DNA of 23,180 nucleotides from a virus. Below, in pieces: positions 5,901-14,447 of this stretch; position 1 is the first letter of the stretch; every line of letters starts with the position of its first letter. The position numbers were made by a program, and so were the translations under genes. The notes beneath the pieces were generated by a model. That model was not told the DNA's origin and made no database searches. It was given only the letters and a program-made list of their open reading frames with translations. Location of the stretch: positions 1-23,180 of IMG/VR virus record IMGVR_UViG_3300030117_002115; one strand, given 5' to 3'.

Positions 5901-7556
5901 GAAAGATACGGTAGAGGTGTATATCCAGAACCAGAGTTTGCTGAAAAAAAAGAAATAGAACCAAACTTTGTACCAGTTTCTCTTAAATACCCAGTATCAG
6001 ATTTAATGACCAAAGAGCAGTGGGAGGCTTATAGCAAAAAATATTTTGACCAATTTGAGGGTGATACAGAAGGTTATTCTTATGATTGGGGTATATTAGA
6101 AGACCCTTTTATAAAGGACGGTAAGCGAGTTAGTTATAGATATTCTGAAGAAGGCAGAAAGGATGTGCAGGGTTTAGGAAATATAACAAAATTTGCTGAA
6201 TATTTGTCTGGTAGTGATGACCCTTATGTTGGAATAAATGTAACTAGTTTGGAGCCAGATGTACTTGTAGAAAAAAAAGCAGAAGGTGGTGAAGTACCCT
6301 CTATCGAAGAACAAAAAAAATTATCAAAAGCTAAATTAGATGAGATACAAGCACAACTGCAAGATATATTAACCACTAGAGTTTACGATAATTTATTAGA
6401 AGATAGATTAGATAAGATAAAACGAAGAGTGCCAGGTAGCCCACTAGATGAGTTGTATCAAGATTTTGATGCAAGCAAAGATGTTGTTAAAAATATAGAG
6501 AGCCAAGTATCAAAAAATTTAGCTAAGTCTTTAAAATTACCATATCAAGATGCTATATCAGATATTTTACAAGCTGATGACCCAAGCAAAGAGTTTGCAA
6601 AAAGAAAAGATGCTTTTCAATTAAGAAAAATTGATGAAGCAATATCTGCTTTGAATTTGCCTTTAGATGTAAATGTAGATCTAGATAGTGCTGAAATTTC
6701 AAAAAACGTGCCTTTAGTAGGTGGTTTAAATTTAGGATTCGGTGCTATTAAGGAACCAGATAGTGATGTAAAAACTGCTGCTGGATTAAAATTTACTGAG
6801 TCTGGTAAGTTTGGCAATGTGGATATAAGGGGTGTTACAGGCGATGCCATTCCACCTGGTTTGTACGCAGATTACACGCTAGGAAATATTGACAAAGGTC
6901 CCTTACAAGTTGATGTAACTAAAACACCTGGATCTGATATTGATACCAAAGCACAACTTAAAATAGGCGATAAAACAAGTCCTTTTCAGTTTGACGTAAT
7001 GAAACAACCAGGGCGTGATTACGCACTATCTGGTAGATATACTTTGGATAAAGATATTTTTCCTGCAGACTCATTGTATGGTCAAACCTATCGAGTACCA
7101 ACCCAACTAGAAATATCAAAACAACCTAATCAAGACCTATACGGTAAATATGAAATTGATATTTTAGGTGGCGAGGGGCAAAGTCTTGCACCCATAAGAG
7201 ATTTCAATATTGCTCCAGGCACAAGGCTTGGTGGTAGAGGCTCTATAGGATTATCGTTTATGGTAGATACTTTAAAAAATGCTGGCTTACGTTTGCAATA
7301 TATGTATGAAAATCCTGAAACAGGTGGATTTTTTAACCTAACATATGACCCAAGAAAACCAACGGTGTCAAAAAATATAGAAAAACAAGCAACAGCTTTC
7401 GGTTTACCACAAGTTTTTCCAGATGTGCCTTTAGAGGATTTAGTGGGATTTACTGACCCAAAAGATGTAGATACGTATTTTTTTAAAGAAGACCCATTAC
7501 CTAGTGTAATGGATGTAAATAATATATTAAATATTGAATTTGGTAGAGAGTTTTGA
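2931..7556 (+). CDS. Giant polyvalent-type phage protein with beta-rich C-terminus (1541 aa)
   Basis: This is the largest gene here. The N-terminus is helical with a hydrophobic Ala/Gly/Leu segment (about 71-95). Residues 155-375 resemble, in diverged form, the phage polyvalent-protein domain: helical GTP-containing block, then GFSGDNAYVF (297-306), then FRMQSDFQEEVARK (352-365), which parallels the EIQSDW-type motif of that family. Residues 695-805 look like the end of that module and lead into KRGGPV (804-809). A second such motif, AEGGEV (1117-1122), precedes a helical stretch. Residues 1243-1480 are alternating hydrophobic/polar, like strands of a beta-barrel. No metal or ATP-binding motif is seen. 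It probably enters the virion and may be ejected into the host. No clear ribosome binding site; the stop overlaps the terminase start. Confidence 0.75.
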   Translation: MAEKIPTYSEIKKQIDAGNMREAYRSFEKLPIKDQIAISVAPGIGDALAVYEVGEFGRRAKTNVKQSDYLGAAGNAAIAALAGISLYPLLRFLRGARGVTKTATKAVDAPKIIKPPVEEPLQLAPPKELEIKIPKIEPFEPKGIKEINYQAGEFEFGSKARKWLNGIEQPNITTLGKKVQELPVEQWVQRLENAGVPKGELRVLSILDESNSIHPKLIMSADAKKSLTRKSLDDYIARSQRDAIQVRGTPRDLLQNPDTRPAFVDPTTQGQFNYFVKGSGEYRKFPHHNQDLKYPDGFSGDNAYVFDGTGKYNAIERLGNLRPRLNPEDFKTIQDDLLELKLDPFSQGKNLFRMQSDFQEEVARKIRKPQIDQMISAKSNFDSVVKIPRVYQEANKSIKDAISVGPDARIVGTQRTELMNNLKPEFVDALRANDEQAMRKILGDDLYKTFTDTEFGTRVPGKYFAPVDELSLQGPAISFNQFIYDLIRLNPDANLSQIKEFTQTRNKIGGEALKYIKDNFLDADFDGVVKEIFKRTKNVEKIKQKIFKSNPTGFVKPEQQKIILKRLKNYNKEVDAVNDLTASGADVDIDRIIGSLNRDVTDLGIDRVSLSPKELERVTGKPFTESLDLTPADIYNLTDRFGRRIYQGIDFDDPAALSKAYFDDMADESKTFFEAADGVKVLKKATGINQSQYGMKIDPYFEGGNSKYFKLPVRANILDSAKKGDDFLFIGEQQAAAESFGTDVIKTYQSAQSEIKKVLKELGVSEQGVVKTIKGTGTEFDGTYLKFTDKLKEAIEKQGVNAFKRGGPVEKSSRINNFLKNITKKLNNAADNVLDENETYQQIKQFTNSPEARVYIETVLKKNEEPITQDFFNDQENNIFKKEILSTLVNNADIHDFNSYKKDKEIKNYENFSSMPIQYYGSPMRSVFGNSRLRIPKNVKYEDAEIEIFDKYDFGGEFAGEGYISNLKKIYDGIRNKNTQDVMLGIEYFAERYGRGVYPEPEFAEKKEIEPNFVPVSLKYPVSDLMTKEQWEAYSKKYFDQFEGDTEGYSYDWGILEDPFIKDGKRVSYRYSEEGRKDVQGLGNITKFAEYLSGSDDPYVGINVTSLEPDVLVEKKAEGGEVPSIEEQKKLSKAKLDEIQAQLQDILTTRVYDNLLEDRLDKIKRRVPGSPLDELYQDFDASKDVVKNIESQVSKNLAKSLKLPYQDAISDILQADDPSKEFAKRKDAFQLRKIDEAISALNLPLDVNVDLDSAEISKNVPLVGGLNLGFGAIKEPDSDVKTAAGLKFTESGKFGNVDIRGVTGDAIPPGLYADYTLGNIDKGPLQVDVTKTPGSDIDTKAQLKIGDKTSPFQFDVMKQPGRDYALSGRYTLDKDIFPADSLYGQTYRVPTQLEISKQPNQDLYGKYEIDILGGEGQSLAPIRDFNIAPGTRLGGRGSIGLSFMVDTLKNAGLRLQYMYENPETGGFFNLTYDPRKPTVSKNIEKQATAFGLPQVFPDVPLEDLVGFTDPKDVDTYFFKEDPLPSVMDVNNILNIEFGREF

Positions 7557-9013
7557 ACCTAGCACATTTATCTGACCAAGAAATAAAAGAAACTTTAGTT
7601 TTAAAAGAACGATTAGAGGTTCTTAAAAATCAAAAAAAATGTCAAGATAGTTTTCTTGAATACGTAAGGTATATGTGGCCAGAATTTATTTGTGGTCGTC
7701 ATCACAAAATTTTTGCACAAAAATTAGAAGACGTAGCAAATGGCAAAATAAATCGATTAATCGTTAATATGCCTCCTAGACACACTAAATCAGAGTTTTG
7801 TTCTACTTACTTCCCTGCATGGATTATGGGTAAACAGCCTAATCGTAAAATTATGCAAACCACTCACACAGGTGAACTTGCAGTACGATTTGGTCGTAAA
7901 GTTAGAAACATGATGGATACTGACGAATATAAACGTATTTTTGACAAAGTAGAGCTACAAGCTGATTCTAAGTCAGCAGGTAGATGGGAAACCAACAAAG
8001 GTGGCGAATACTTTGCAGCAGGTGTAGGAGGAGCTATAACAGGTCGTGGTGCTGACTTGTTAATTATTGATGATCCACACTCAGAACAAGATGCACTTAG
8101 CCCAAGTGCTTTAGAATCATGTTGGGAGTGGTACACCTCTGGACCTAGACAGCGTTTGCAACCAGGCGGAGCAATTATATTAGTTATGACTAGGTGGAGT
8201 TCTATAGACCTTACTGCAAAACTTTTAGATGCACAAAAAGAAGACGCTGCAGATCAATGGGAAATAGTAGAGTTTCCCGCTATATTTCCCGAAACCAATA
8301 ATGCTTTGTGGCCAGAGTTTTGGGAATTATCTGAGTTAGAAAAAGTAAAAGCTTCACTGCCTGTTCAAAAATGGAATGCACAGTGGATGCAAACACCAAC
8401 TTCTGAAGAAGGATCTATTATTAAACGTGAGTGGTGGAATGTATGGGAAGGAGATTCTTTACCGCCTGTAAGTTACATAATACAAAGCTATGATACTGCT
8501 TTCAGTAAAAAAGAAAACGCTGATTACTCTGCAATATCCACATGGGGTGTATTCAGACCTACGCCTGATTCACCTGATTGTATTATTTTGCTTGATGCCC
8601 AAAAAGGCAGATGGGACTTTCCTGAATTAAAACGTATAGCTTACAACGAATATAAATACTGGGAACCAGACATGACTTTGATTGAGGCAAAAGCTTCTGG
8701 AACACCATTAACTCATGAGCTAAGAAGACTTGGAATACCTGTAGTTAATTATTCACCTACTAGAGGACATGACAAATCTACACGTATGCACTCAGTAGCA
8801 CCTATTTTTGAATCTGAATTAGTTTATGCACCAGAAAGAAAGTTTGCAGAAGAAATGATTGAAGAATGTGCTGCGTTTCCTTTTGGAAAAAATGATGATT
8901 TATGTGATACTATGACTCAAGCTCTCATGAGATTTAGAGAGGGAGGTTTAGTTTCTCTTGACGATGACTATTCAGATCAAGAAAAAGCACCAGTTAGAAG
9001 GGTATATTATTAA
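7553..9013 (+). CDS. terL: Terminase large subunit (486 aa)
   Basis: This is the ATPase and nuclease that pumps DNA into the prohead through the portal. The Walker A-type loop is MPPRHTKS (73-80), the degenerate form common in phage terminases, and Walker B is LLIIDDPH (169-176). TRWSSIDL (213-220) fits the coupling motif. The C-terminal nuclease domain shows its expected acidic residues: D314 in SYDTAF, E378 in LIEAKASG and D448/D449 in KNDDLCDT. The length is normal for the family. The start is TTG at 7553, overlapping the previous stop; GAGAG just upstream is a poor site, so coupling is likely. The portal follows directly with a TAATG overlap. Confidence 0.95.
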   Translation: MNLAHLSDQEIKETLVLKERLEVLKNQKKCQDSFLEYVRYMWPEFICGRHHKIFAQKLEDVANGKINRLIVNMPPRHTKSEFCSTYFPAWIMGKQPNRKIMQTTHTGELAVRFGRKVRNMMDTDEYKRIFDKVELQADSKSAGRWETNKGGEYFAAGVGGAITGRGADLLIIDDPHSEQDALSPSALESCWEWYTSGPRQRLQPGGAIILVMTRWSSIDLTAKLLDAQKEDAADQWEIVEFPAIFPETNNALWPEFWELSELEKVKASLPVQKWNAQWMQTPTSEEGSIIKREWWNVWEGDSLPPVSYIIQSYDTAFSKKENADYSAISTWGVFRPTPDSPDCIILLDAQKGRWDFPELKRIAYNEYKYWEPDMTLIEAKASGTPLTHELRRLGIPVVNYSPTRGHDKSTRMHSVAPIFESELVYAPERKFAEEMIEECAAFPFGKNDDLCDTMTQALMRFREGGLVSLDDDYSDQEKAPVRRVYY

Positions 9014-11484
9014 TGGCGATAGAAAAAGACATCAATCCAACCGTACTTAACGAAGAAAATCAAGTAGATTTAGGCGATGAAGGCATGGAAGTAGCACTTG
9101 CTGCTATTGAAGAAGCTGGCATGGAAGATTTCGTAATGCAAGAAGATGGTAGTGCAGTTTTAGAATCTAGTATGCAACAACAAATAGATACAGGCTTTAA
9201 TGAAAATTTAGCTGAATCTATGGACGATAATGATTTGCATAGAATTTCAAATGAACTTATTGATGGCATAGAAAAAGATAAATCATCTCGTGAAGATTGG
9301 GAAAAAACTTATACCGATGGCCTTAAATACTTAGGCATGAAGTTTGACGATGAAAGGTCTGAACCCTTTGAAGGTGCATCAGGTGTAATACATCCTTTAT
9401 TAGGTGAAGCTGTTACAACATTCCAAGCACAAGCATACAAAGAATTGTTACCTTCTGGAGGACCTGTTAAAACACAAGTAATTGGTGCCTACGATAGTGG
9501 CGTAGAAGAACAAGCTCAAAGAGTTAAAGAGTTTATGAACTATCAGATTACTCATGTTATGGAAGAGTTTGATGAAGAGTTAGACCAAATGTTGTTCTAT
9601 TTACCTCTTGCGGGTTCTGCATTTAAAAAGGTTTACTATGATGAAACTTTAGGTAGAGCTGTTTCTAAGTTTGTAGCTCCAGAAGACCTTATTGTTCCGT
9701 ATTTTACTACTGATTTAGAAACTTGTCCTAGAATAACCAACGTTATTAAAATGCCAGAAAATGAAGTTAGAAAACTTCAAGCTCTCGGTTTTTATCGTAA
9801 AGTAGATATAGATTACGGTGATGATATAGAGTCATCTAATGTAAAAGAAGAAATAGATAAGTTATCTGGCATGGAACCATCCTATGATGACGGTGAAGTA
9901 TCCATGTTGTATGAAGTGCATTGTAATTTAGAATTAGATGGTTTTGAGGACATGGACGAGTCTGGAGAAGCAACAGGTGTAAAATTACCTTACATAGTTA
10001 CTATTGATGTTAATTCTAGTGAAATACTATCTATTCGTAGAAACTTTCAAGAACAAGATCCATTAAAAAATAAGGTTGAATACTTTGTTCACTTTAAGTT
10101 CCTACCTGGACTAGGATTCTACGGCTTTGGATTAACACATATGATAGGTGGTTTATCTAAAGCTTCTACATCAATACTAAGACAATTAATTGACGCTGGT
10201 ACTCTTGCTAACTTACCTGCTGGTTTTAAAACTCGTGGTATAAGAATAAGAGATGAGGATACACCTATACAACCTGGCGAGTTTAGAGATGTCGATGCTC
10301 CAGGTGGATCACTAAGAGAATCTATCCAACCATTACCATTTAAAGAACCTAGTGGCACATTGTTAAATTTACTAGGTATATTAGTAGATGGAGGTAAGAA
10401 GTTTGCATCTATTGCTGAAATTAATACTGGTAAAGGTAATCCAAATGCACCTGTAGGCACAACTCTAGCTTTACTAGAAAGATCTACAAAGGTTTTATCA
10501 GCTATACACAAAAGACTGCATAATTCACAGAAAAAAGAATTTAGATTATTAGCACAAGTATTTAAAGAATACTTACCGCCTGAATATCCTTATGCAATAC
10601 CTGGTGGTAATTCACAAATAAAATTAACAGATTTTGATGATAGAATTGATATATTCCCTATCTCTAATCCTGATATATTTAGTCAATCACAACGTATTGC
10701 TATGGCACAAGAGATGATGGCATTAGTGCAATCTAATCCAGATGTACATGGCCCAAATGGTATATATGAATCTTATAAAAGAATGTACTCAGCCATAGGT
10801 GTTGATAATATAGAACAAATACTTACACCACCACCACCTAAAGACCCTATGCCATTGGAATCAGGATTTGAAAATAATAAGTTATTGCTAGGGCAACAAG
10901 CACAAGCCTTTGGACAACAAAACCATGATGCTCATATAGCAACACATATGTCTTTATTGAATACACCACCTGTGCAGATGAATGCACAAGTACAGGCTTT
11001 AATACATTCACATATTATGCAGCACTTACAAATGAAAGCTGATAGTTTGGCTGAACAACAAATGCCACCAGAAGTATTACAACAGTTTCAACAGATACAA
11101 CAACAAGCTCAACAAGCAAATCCAGCAGAAGCACAACAGATGACACAACAAGCAGGAGATATATTGGCACAATTTTCAGCACCAATTATGGCAGAATTAA
11201 TTGCGGAATATAGTCAAAAAGTTTCAGATCCTAGTGATGAAGATCCACTGGTAGCTATAAGAAAACAAGAACTTGCATTGAAAGGTCAAGAGTTGTCTAT
11301 GGAACAACAACAGTTTTTACAAGAAGAAAAACGTAAAGCTATGGATGCACAAAGAAGGATTGATGTAGATAGAGAAAGAATAGAATCTATGGAAGATATT
11401 GCAGATTTACGTGATGAAACTGCAAGAGCAAGACTAGAACAACAGGCACGTTTAAAAATGATGGATATGCAAAATAAAAATTAA
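9013..11484 (+). CDS. Portal protein (823 aa)
   Basis: The portal forms the ring at the capsid vertex through which DNA enters and leaves. Identification rests on position directly after the large terminase, on size, and on sequence blocks I associate with marine phage portals, such as FEGASGVIHPLLGEAV (119-134) followed by AYKELLPSGGPVKT (141-154). The first 80 residues are acidic and probably disordered. The C-terminus has a Gln-rich region and a long charged coiled coil to the end. At 823 residues it is longer than many portals and closer to P22-like ones, where an extended C-terminal barrel is known. Homology to a specific family is inferred. Confidence 0.88.
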   Translation: MAIEKDINPTVLNEENQVDLGDEGMEVALAAIEEAGMEDFVMQEDGSAVLESSMQQQIDTGFNENLAESMDDNDLHRISNELIDGIEKDKSSREDWEKTYTDGLKYLGMKFDDERSEPFEGASGVIHPLLGEAVTTFQAQAYKELLPSGGPVKTQVIGAYDSGVEEQAQRVKEFMNYQITHVMEEFDEELDQMLFYLPLAGSAFKKVYYDETLGRAVSKFVAPEDLIVPYFTTDLETCPRITNVIKMPENEVRKLQALGFYRKVDIDYGDDIESSNVKEEIDKLSGMEPSYDDGEVSMLYEVHCNLELDGFEDMDESGEATGVKLPYIVTIDVNSSEILSIRRNFQEQDPLKNKVEYFVHFKFLPGLGFYGFGLTHMIGGLSKASTSILRQLIDAGTLANLPAGFKTRGIRIRDEDTPIQPGEFRDVDAPGGSLRESIQPLPFKEPSGTLLNLLGILVDGGKKFASIAEINTGKGNPNAPVGTTLALLERSTKVLSAIHKRLHNSQKKEFRLLAQVFKEYLPPEYPYAIPGGNSQIKLTDFDDRIDIFPISNPDIFSQSQRIAMAQEMMALVQSNPDVHGPNGIYESYKRMYSAIGVDNIEQILTPPPPKDPMPLESGFENNKLLLGQQAQAFGQQNHDAHIATHMSLLNTPPVQMNAQVQALIHSHIMQHLQMKADSLAEQQMPPEVLQQFQQIQQQAQQANPAEAQQMTQQAGDILAQFSAPIMAELIAEYSQKVSDPSDEDPLVAIRKQELALKGQELSMEQQQFLQEEKRKAMDAQRRIDVDRERIESMEDIADLRDETARARLEQQARLKMMDMQNKN

Positions 11485-11523
11485 TACTTGCAAAATAGAA
11501 AATCACACAACATAATAAAGCAC

Positions 11524-11730
11524 ATGATTAAAAGAACAGACATAAGTCAACAGAAAACACCCAAAGTACATAAAAATAAAAACAGCTATAGCAATAAAGG
11601 CACTGTGTCTTTAAAAACTAAAGCTGGTACTTTTCCAAAAAACACAAAAGCTAAACCTGGTATGGGTAAAGGTAAGTGTAGAGGTATGGGTGCTGCCGAG
11701 TTTGGTGGCAAGTTTTCAGGCATTTATTAA
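11524..11730 (+). CDS. Small basic Gly/Lys-rich protein (68 aa)
   Basis: A short basic protein ends with a Gly-rich block, KAKPGMGKGKCRGMGAAEFG followed by GKFSGIY. The C-terminal GGKFSGIY resembles short Gly-aromatic tails on other small proteins of this type of phage. I chose the ATG at 11524; an in-frame TTG at 11488 would add 12 residues, but neither has a good ribosome binding site. The stop overlaps the next start (TAATG). It lies between the portal and the co-chaperonin. Role unknown; it could be a minor DNA-associated or head protein. Confidence 0.6.
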   Translation: MIKRTDISQQKTPKVHKNKNSYSNKGTVSLKTKAGTFPKNTKAKPGMGKGKCRGMGAAEFGGKFSGIY

Positions 11731-11936
11731 TGTCATCAGTTTGGCTTGCTGAAAAGTTTTTAAAAGAACTTGAAGGCAGAAGAGAAGACACCAAAGATGC
11801 TATGTTGTCAGGGTGTAAAGACTTCTCTCAATATGAATATCTGCGGGGCCGTTACAGTTCTCTAGCCGATGCAGAAAATATTTTTAGAGAGCTGCTAGGA
11901 AAAATACAACAAGATGAACAAGATACAAGTCCCTGA
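11730..11936 (+). CDS. Small helical protein of unknown function (68 aa)
   Basis: This 68-aa protein is probably all helical, with charged heptad-like patterns (WLAEKFLKELEGRREDTKDA and YSSLADAENIFRELLGKIQQ). Similar small coiled-coil proteins often lie beside portal genes in marine phages. The start overlaps the previous stop and the 3' end overlaps the co-chaperonin start by 23 bases, so its translation is tied to both. I cannot assign a function. Confidence 0.65.
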   Translation: MSSVWLAEKFLKELEGRREDTKDAMLSGCKDFSQYEYLRGRYSSLADAENIFRELLGKIQQDEQDTSP

Positions 11937-12414
11937 TCATGTCGCAAAGTCCATTGAGGCAGATTTAAAAAAAGAACAAACTGAACAAGAAGAAAATCCA
12001 ATTCAAGATGTAAAAGAAACCTCTGCTTATGTAAAAGAGTCAGCACGAGTATTGGATCCTACTTTATTAGAAAAATCTTTAGTAGACCGTATGCCTCAAC
12101 CTACAGGTTGGCGTATTTTAATTTTACCTTATGCAGGTAAAGCGGTTACAGAAGGCGGAATCCATTTAGTTCAACAAACAGTAGATAGAGAATCTTTAGC
12201 TACAGTTGTTGGATATGTGGTAAAAATGGGTCCTGATTGTTATGCGGATGCAAATAAATTTGCTGAGCCATGGTGTCAGGAAAAACAATGGGTATTGATA
12301 GGCAGGTATGCTGGTGCTCGTTTCAAACTCGGTGATGAATCTGAATGTAGAATCATAAACGATGATGAGGTTATAGCTACCATACTTGATCCTGATGATA
12401 TTCTTGCAGTATAA
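11914..12414 (+). CDS. GroES-like co-chaperonin (166 aa)
   Basis: Residues 60-166 fit the cpn10/GroES beta-barrel. The block begins MPQPTGWRILILPYAG (60-75), carries a mobile-loop-like EGGIHLVQQ (80-88) in place of GroES GGIVL, then VVGYVVKMGPDCY, and ends with VLIGRYAGARFKL (127-139) and DDEVIATI. The acidic first 59 residues are an extension absent from bacterial GroES. Phage co-chaperonins such as T4 gp31 replace host GroES so that GroEL can fold the capsid protein; the position just before scaffold and capsid genes agrees. AGGAAAAA about 12 bases before the ATG is a weak ribosome binding site. No GroEL gene is present, so the host chaperonin would be used. Confidence 0.85.
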   Translation: MNKIQVPDHVAKSIEADLKKEQTEQEENPIQDVKETSAYVKESARVLDPTLLEKSLVDRMPQPTGWRILILPYAGKAVTEGGIHLVQQTVDRESLATVVGYVVKMGPDCYADANKFAEPWCQEKQWVLIGRYAGARFKLGDESECRIINDDEVIATILDPDDILAV

Positions 12415-12423
12415 GGAGAAAAA

Positions 12424-13353
12424 ATGTCTGAAGAAAACGCAAAGGTAATAGAAGAAACAGAAGTAGACGAAGGAGAGATTGTTGAAATAGAACCTGTAGA
12501 AGAAAAATCTAAAACACAGATTCCAATGGATTCTGTTGATAAAGAGGCAGAGGAACAAATAGAAGATGTTTCTAAAACACCAGAATCAAAACAAGAAGAA
12601 GAGCTTGAAGATTATTCTAAAAATGTACAGAAAAGAATTAATAATCTTACAAGAAAATTAAGAGAAGCAGAAAGAGGTCAAGAATCTGCTTATGAGTATG
12701 CAAAAAGAACTGCTGCTGAAAATGAACAATTAAAAGCAAAAAGTTCTAATTTAGATAGATCTTATCTAATGGAAGCAGAAAACAGGTTAAAATCACAAAA
12801 ACAACAAGCTATGTCCGCTTTAAAAGCTGCACATGAAGTACAAGACTACGAAAAAGTAGCAAAAGCACAAGACGTTTTAGCAAAAATAGCCGTTGAAGAA
12901 AACAAAGTTAATACTTCTAAAATGTCTTTACAACAACAAGTGCCATCAAAAACAGTTAATCCTGGTATTACACAACCAGCTCCACAATATCAAGCACCGC
13001 TAAAACTAGATGAAAAACAAGAAAAGTGGGTAGAAAATAATACTTGGTTTGGTGAAGATGAAATTATGACTTTAGCAGCTTTTTCAATTGATCAAAAATT
13101 AGTACAAGAAGGTTTTGACCCGAAGACTGATGAATACTACAATGAAGTTGATAAAAGATTACGAATAGAGTTTCCGCACAAGTTTGAAGAGTCTTCTGCT
13201 AAATCGAAGCCTCAACAAAAGGTGGCTTCAGCAGGCAGAGTAGCTGGTAATACTAGCTCAAAAAGACAAGTTAAGTTGTCGCCAGCAGAAGTTCAAATGG
13301 CAAAAAGATTAAACGTACCCTTAACAGAGTACGCAAAATATGTTAAAAGGTAA
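12424..13353 (+). CDS. Head scaffolding protein (309 aa)
   Basis: The protein has the make-up of a phage scaffold: an acidic disordered N-terminus (1-65), a long charged coiled coil (about 66-165, NVQKRINNLTRKLREAERGQ), a linker rich in Gln and Pro, a conserved-looking ENNTWFGEDEIMTLAAFSID block (about 204-223), and a basic C-terminus ending NVPLTEYAKYVKR, which would bind capsid subunits. It has a good ribosome binding site (AAGGAG, 12413-12418). It lies between the co-chaperonin and the capsid genes, where scaffolds are expected. It guides prohead assembly and is then lost. The assignment is by composition and position. Confidence 0.82.
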   Translation: MSEENAKVIEETEVDEGEIVEIEPVEEKSKTQIPMDSVDKEAEEQIEDVSKTPESKQEEELEDYSKNVQKRINNLTRKLREAERGQESAYEYAKRTAAENEQLKAKSSNLDRSYLMEAENRLKSQKQQAMSALKAAHEVQDYEKVAKAQDVLAKIAVEENKVNTSKMSLQQQVPSKTVNPGITQPAPQYQAPLKLDEKQEKWVENNTWFGEDEIMTLAAFSIDQKLVQEGFDPKTDEYYNEVDKRLRIEFPHKFEESSAKSKPQQKVASAGRVAGNTSSKRQVKLSPAEVQMAKRLNVPLTEYAKYVKR

Positions 13354-13358
13354 TAGTT

Positions 13359-13844
13359 ATGACAGAAAAAGATAACAAAGATTTAAACAGAACACCACGT
13401 TCTGCCGACACTCGAGCTAAAAAAGAAGCTCGCAAACCATGGAGCCCACCATCTACGTTGGATACTCCTCCTGCACCTGAAGGTTATACTTACAGGTGGA
13501 TTAGAGCCGAAATTGTAGGCCAAGAAGATCGTAAGAATATAACTTCAAGATTAAGCGAAGGTTTCGACCTAGTTAGATCTGATGAGTTACATGATTCTGA
13601 CCAAGATCGTTTTGACACATTACAACAAGGTAAACACGCAGGAGTTGTTGCACGAGGTGGTTTGCTATTGGCTAAGATTCCCAATGAAACACGTGAAGAG
13701 AGAAACTCCTATTTCGCAAAACGTGCTCAAACTCAGCAAGATGCTGTAGATAACGATATGATGAAGGAATCAGATCCAAGTTCTCCGATGCTTACGCCTC
13801 AGAGATCAAGCAAAGTAACTTTTGGCGGTGGTCAACGTAATTGA
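13359..13844 (+). CDS. Capsid-module protein of unknown function (161 aa)
   Basis: The N-terminus is basic. The core begins RKPWSPPSTLDTPPAPEGYT (25-44) and continues YRWIRAEIVGQEDRKNITSR, a pattern I associate with a conserved protein found beside scaffold and capsid genes in marine phages. The C-terminus is polar and probably disordered, ending KVTFGGGQRN. It starts 5 bases after the scaffold stop, with AAAAGG upstream as a modest ribosome binding site. It may act in head assembly or stabilisation; no function is proven for the family as far as I know. Confidence 0.7.
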   Translation: MTEKDNKDLNRTPRSADTRAKKEARKPWSPPSTLDTPPAPEGYTYRWIRAEIVGQEDRKNITSRLSEGFDLVRSDELHDSDQDRFDTLQQGKHAGVVARGGLLLAKIPNETREERNSYFAKRAQTQQDAVDNDMMKESDPSSPMLTPQRSSKVTFGGGQRN

Positions 13845-13883
13845 TCGCTTAACTTTAAAATAACAAATATAAGGTGACTTATT

Positions 13884-14444
13884 ATGGCTAACAAAAATGC
13901 CCCGTTTGGAGCACGAGTAGTAGGTAAATTAGGTTCTGGAGTTCAAAATGGTGGACATACAGAATACGCAATTGCCTCAGGTGCTTCTGGGAATATTTTT
14001 TCTGGCGATTTAGTAAAAATGACCAACGCAGGTACTATTTTAGTTGCTGCTGCTGGTGATGAGTCTATCGGTGTATTTAGAGGTTGTACTTTTACAAACT
14101 CTTCTGGTGAAACTATTTTTAGTTCTCACTTCCCTGATGGAACTGTATCGTCCGATATTAAAGCATTCGTAATAGATGACCCTGATGCTGTATTTGAAAT
14201 TCAAAGTGCAGGTTCTCCAGCTCAAACTGATGTCGGTTTGAACGCAGATATTTCCTATACTGCTGGCTCTGTGAAAACAGGGATGTCAGCTTTAGAGCTA
14301 TCTGGAACAACAGCAGCTACAACTGCTACGTTTAGAATTATGGGCTTTTCGAGTGATCCAGATAACAGTACAACAGGATCAGCTAACGTGAATGTGATTG
14401 TTAAATTTAATGAGCATTTCTATATCGACCCAACAGGAGTGTAA
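13884..14444 (+). CDS. Head decoration-type protein (186 aa)
   Basis: This 186-aa protein is beta-rich with many Gly, Ser, Thr and Ala, starting NAPFGARVVGKLGSGVQNGG (5-24) and ending VIVKFNEHFYIDPTGV. It has no enzyme motif. A clear ribosome binding site (AAGGTGA, 13871-13877) precedes it and the major capsid gene begins 3 bases after its stop, so the pair should be made together at high level. Proteins in this position usually stabilise or decorate the capsid. The role is inferred from position and composition. Confidence 0.72.
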   Translation: MANKNAPFGARVVGKLGSGVQNGGHTEYAIASGASGNIFSGDLVKMTNAGTILVAAAGDESIGVFRGCTFTNSSGETIFSSHFPDGTVSSDIKAFVIDDPDAVFEIQSAGSPAQTDVGLNADISYTAGSVKTGMSALELSGTTAATTATFRIMGFSSDPDNSTTGSANVNVIVKFNEHFYIDPTGV

Positions 14445-14447
14445 ATA

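Noticed and set aside
6880-6895. A TTGACA box inside the giant gene
   Set aside because: It is within coding sequence (Asp-Lys codons), with no -10 at the right distance and no gene start downstream.
10119-10511. A 130-codon open frame on the minus strand inside the portal gene
   Set aside because: The portal on the + strand is clearly coding here; the antisense frame has no recognisable pattern or start signal.
12196-12558. A 120-codon minus-strand frame rich in Phe and Tyr
   Set aside because: It is the reverse of AAA/GAA-rich coding sequence of the co-chaperonin and scaffold genes, a common artefact in AT-rich DNA.
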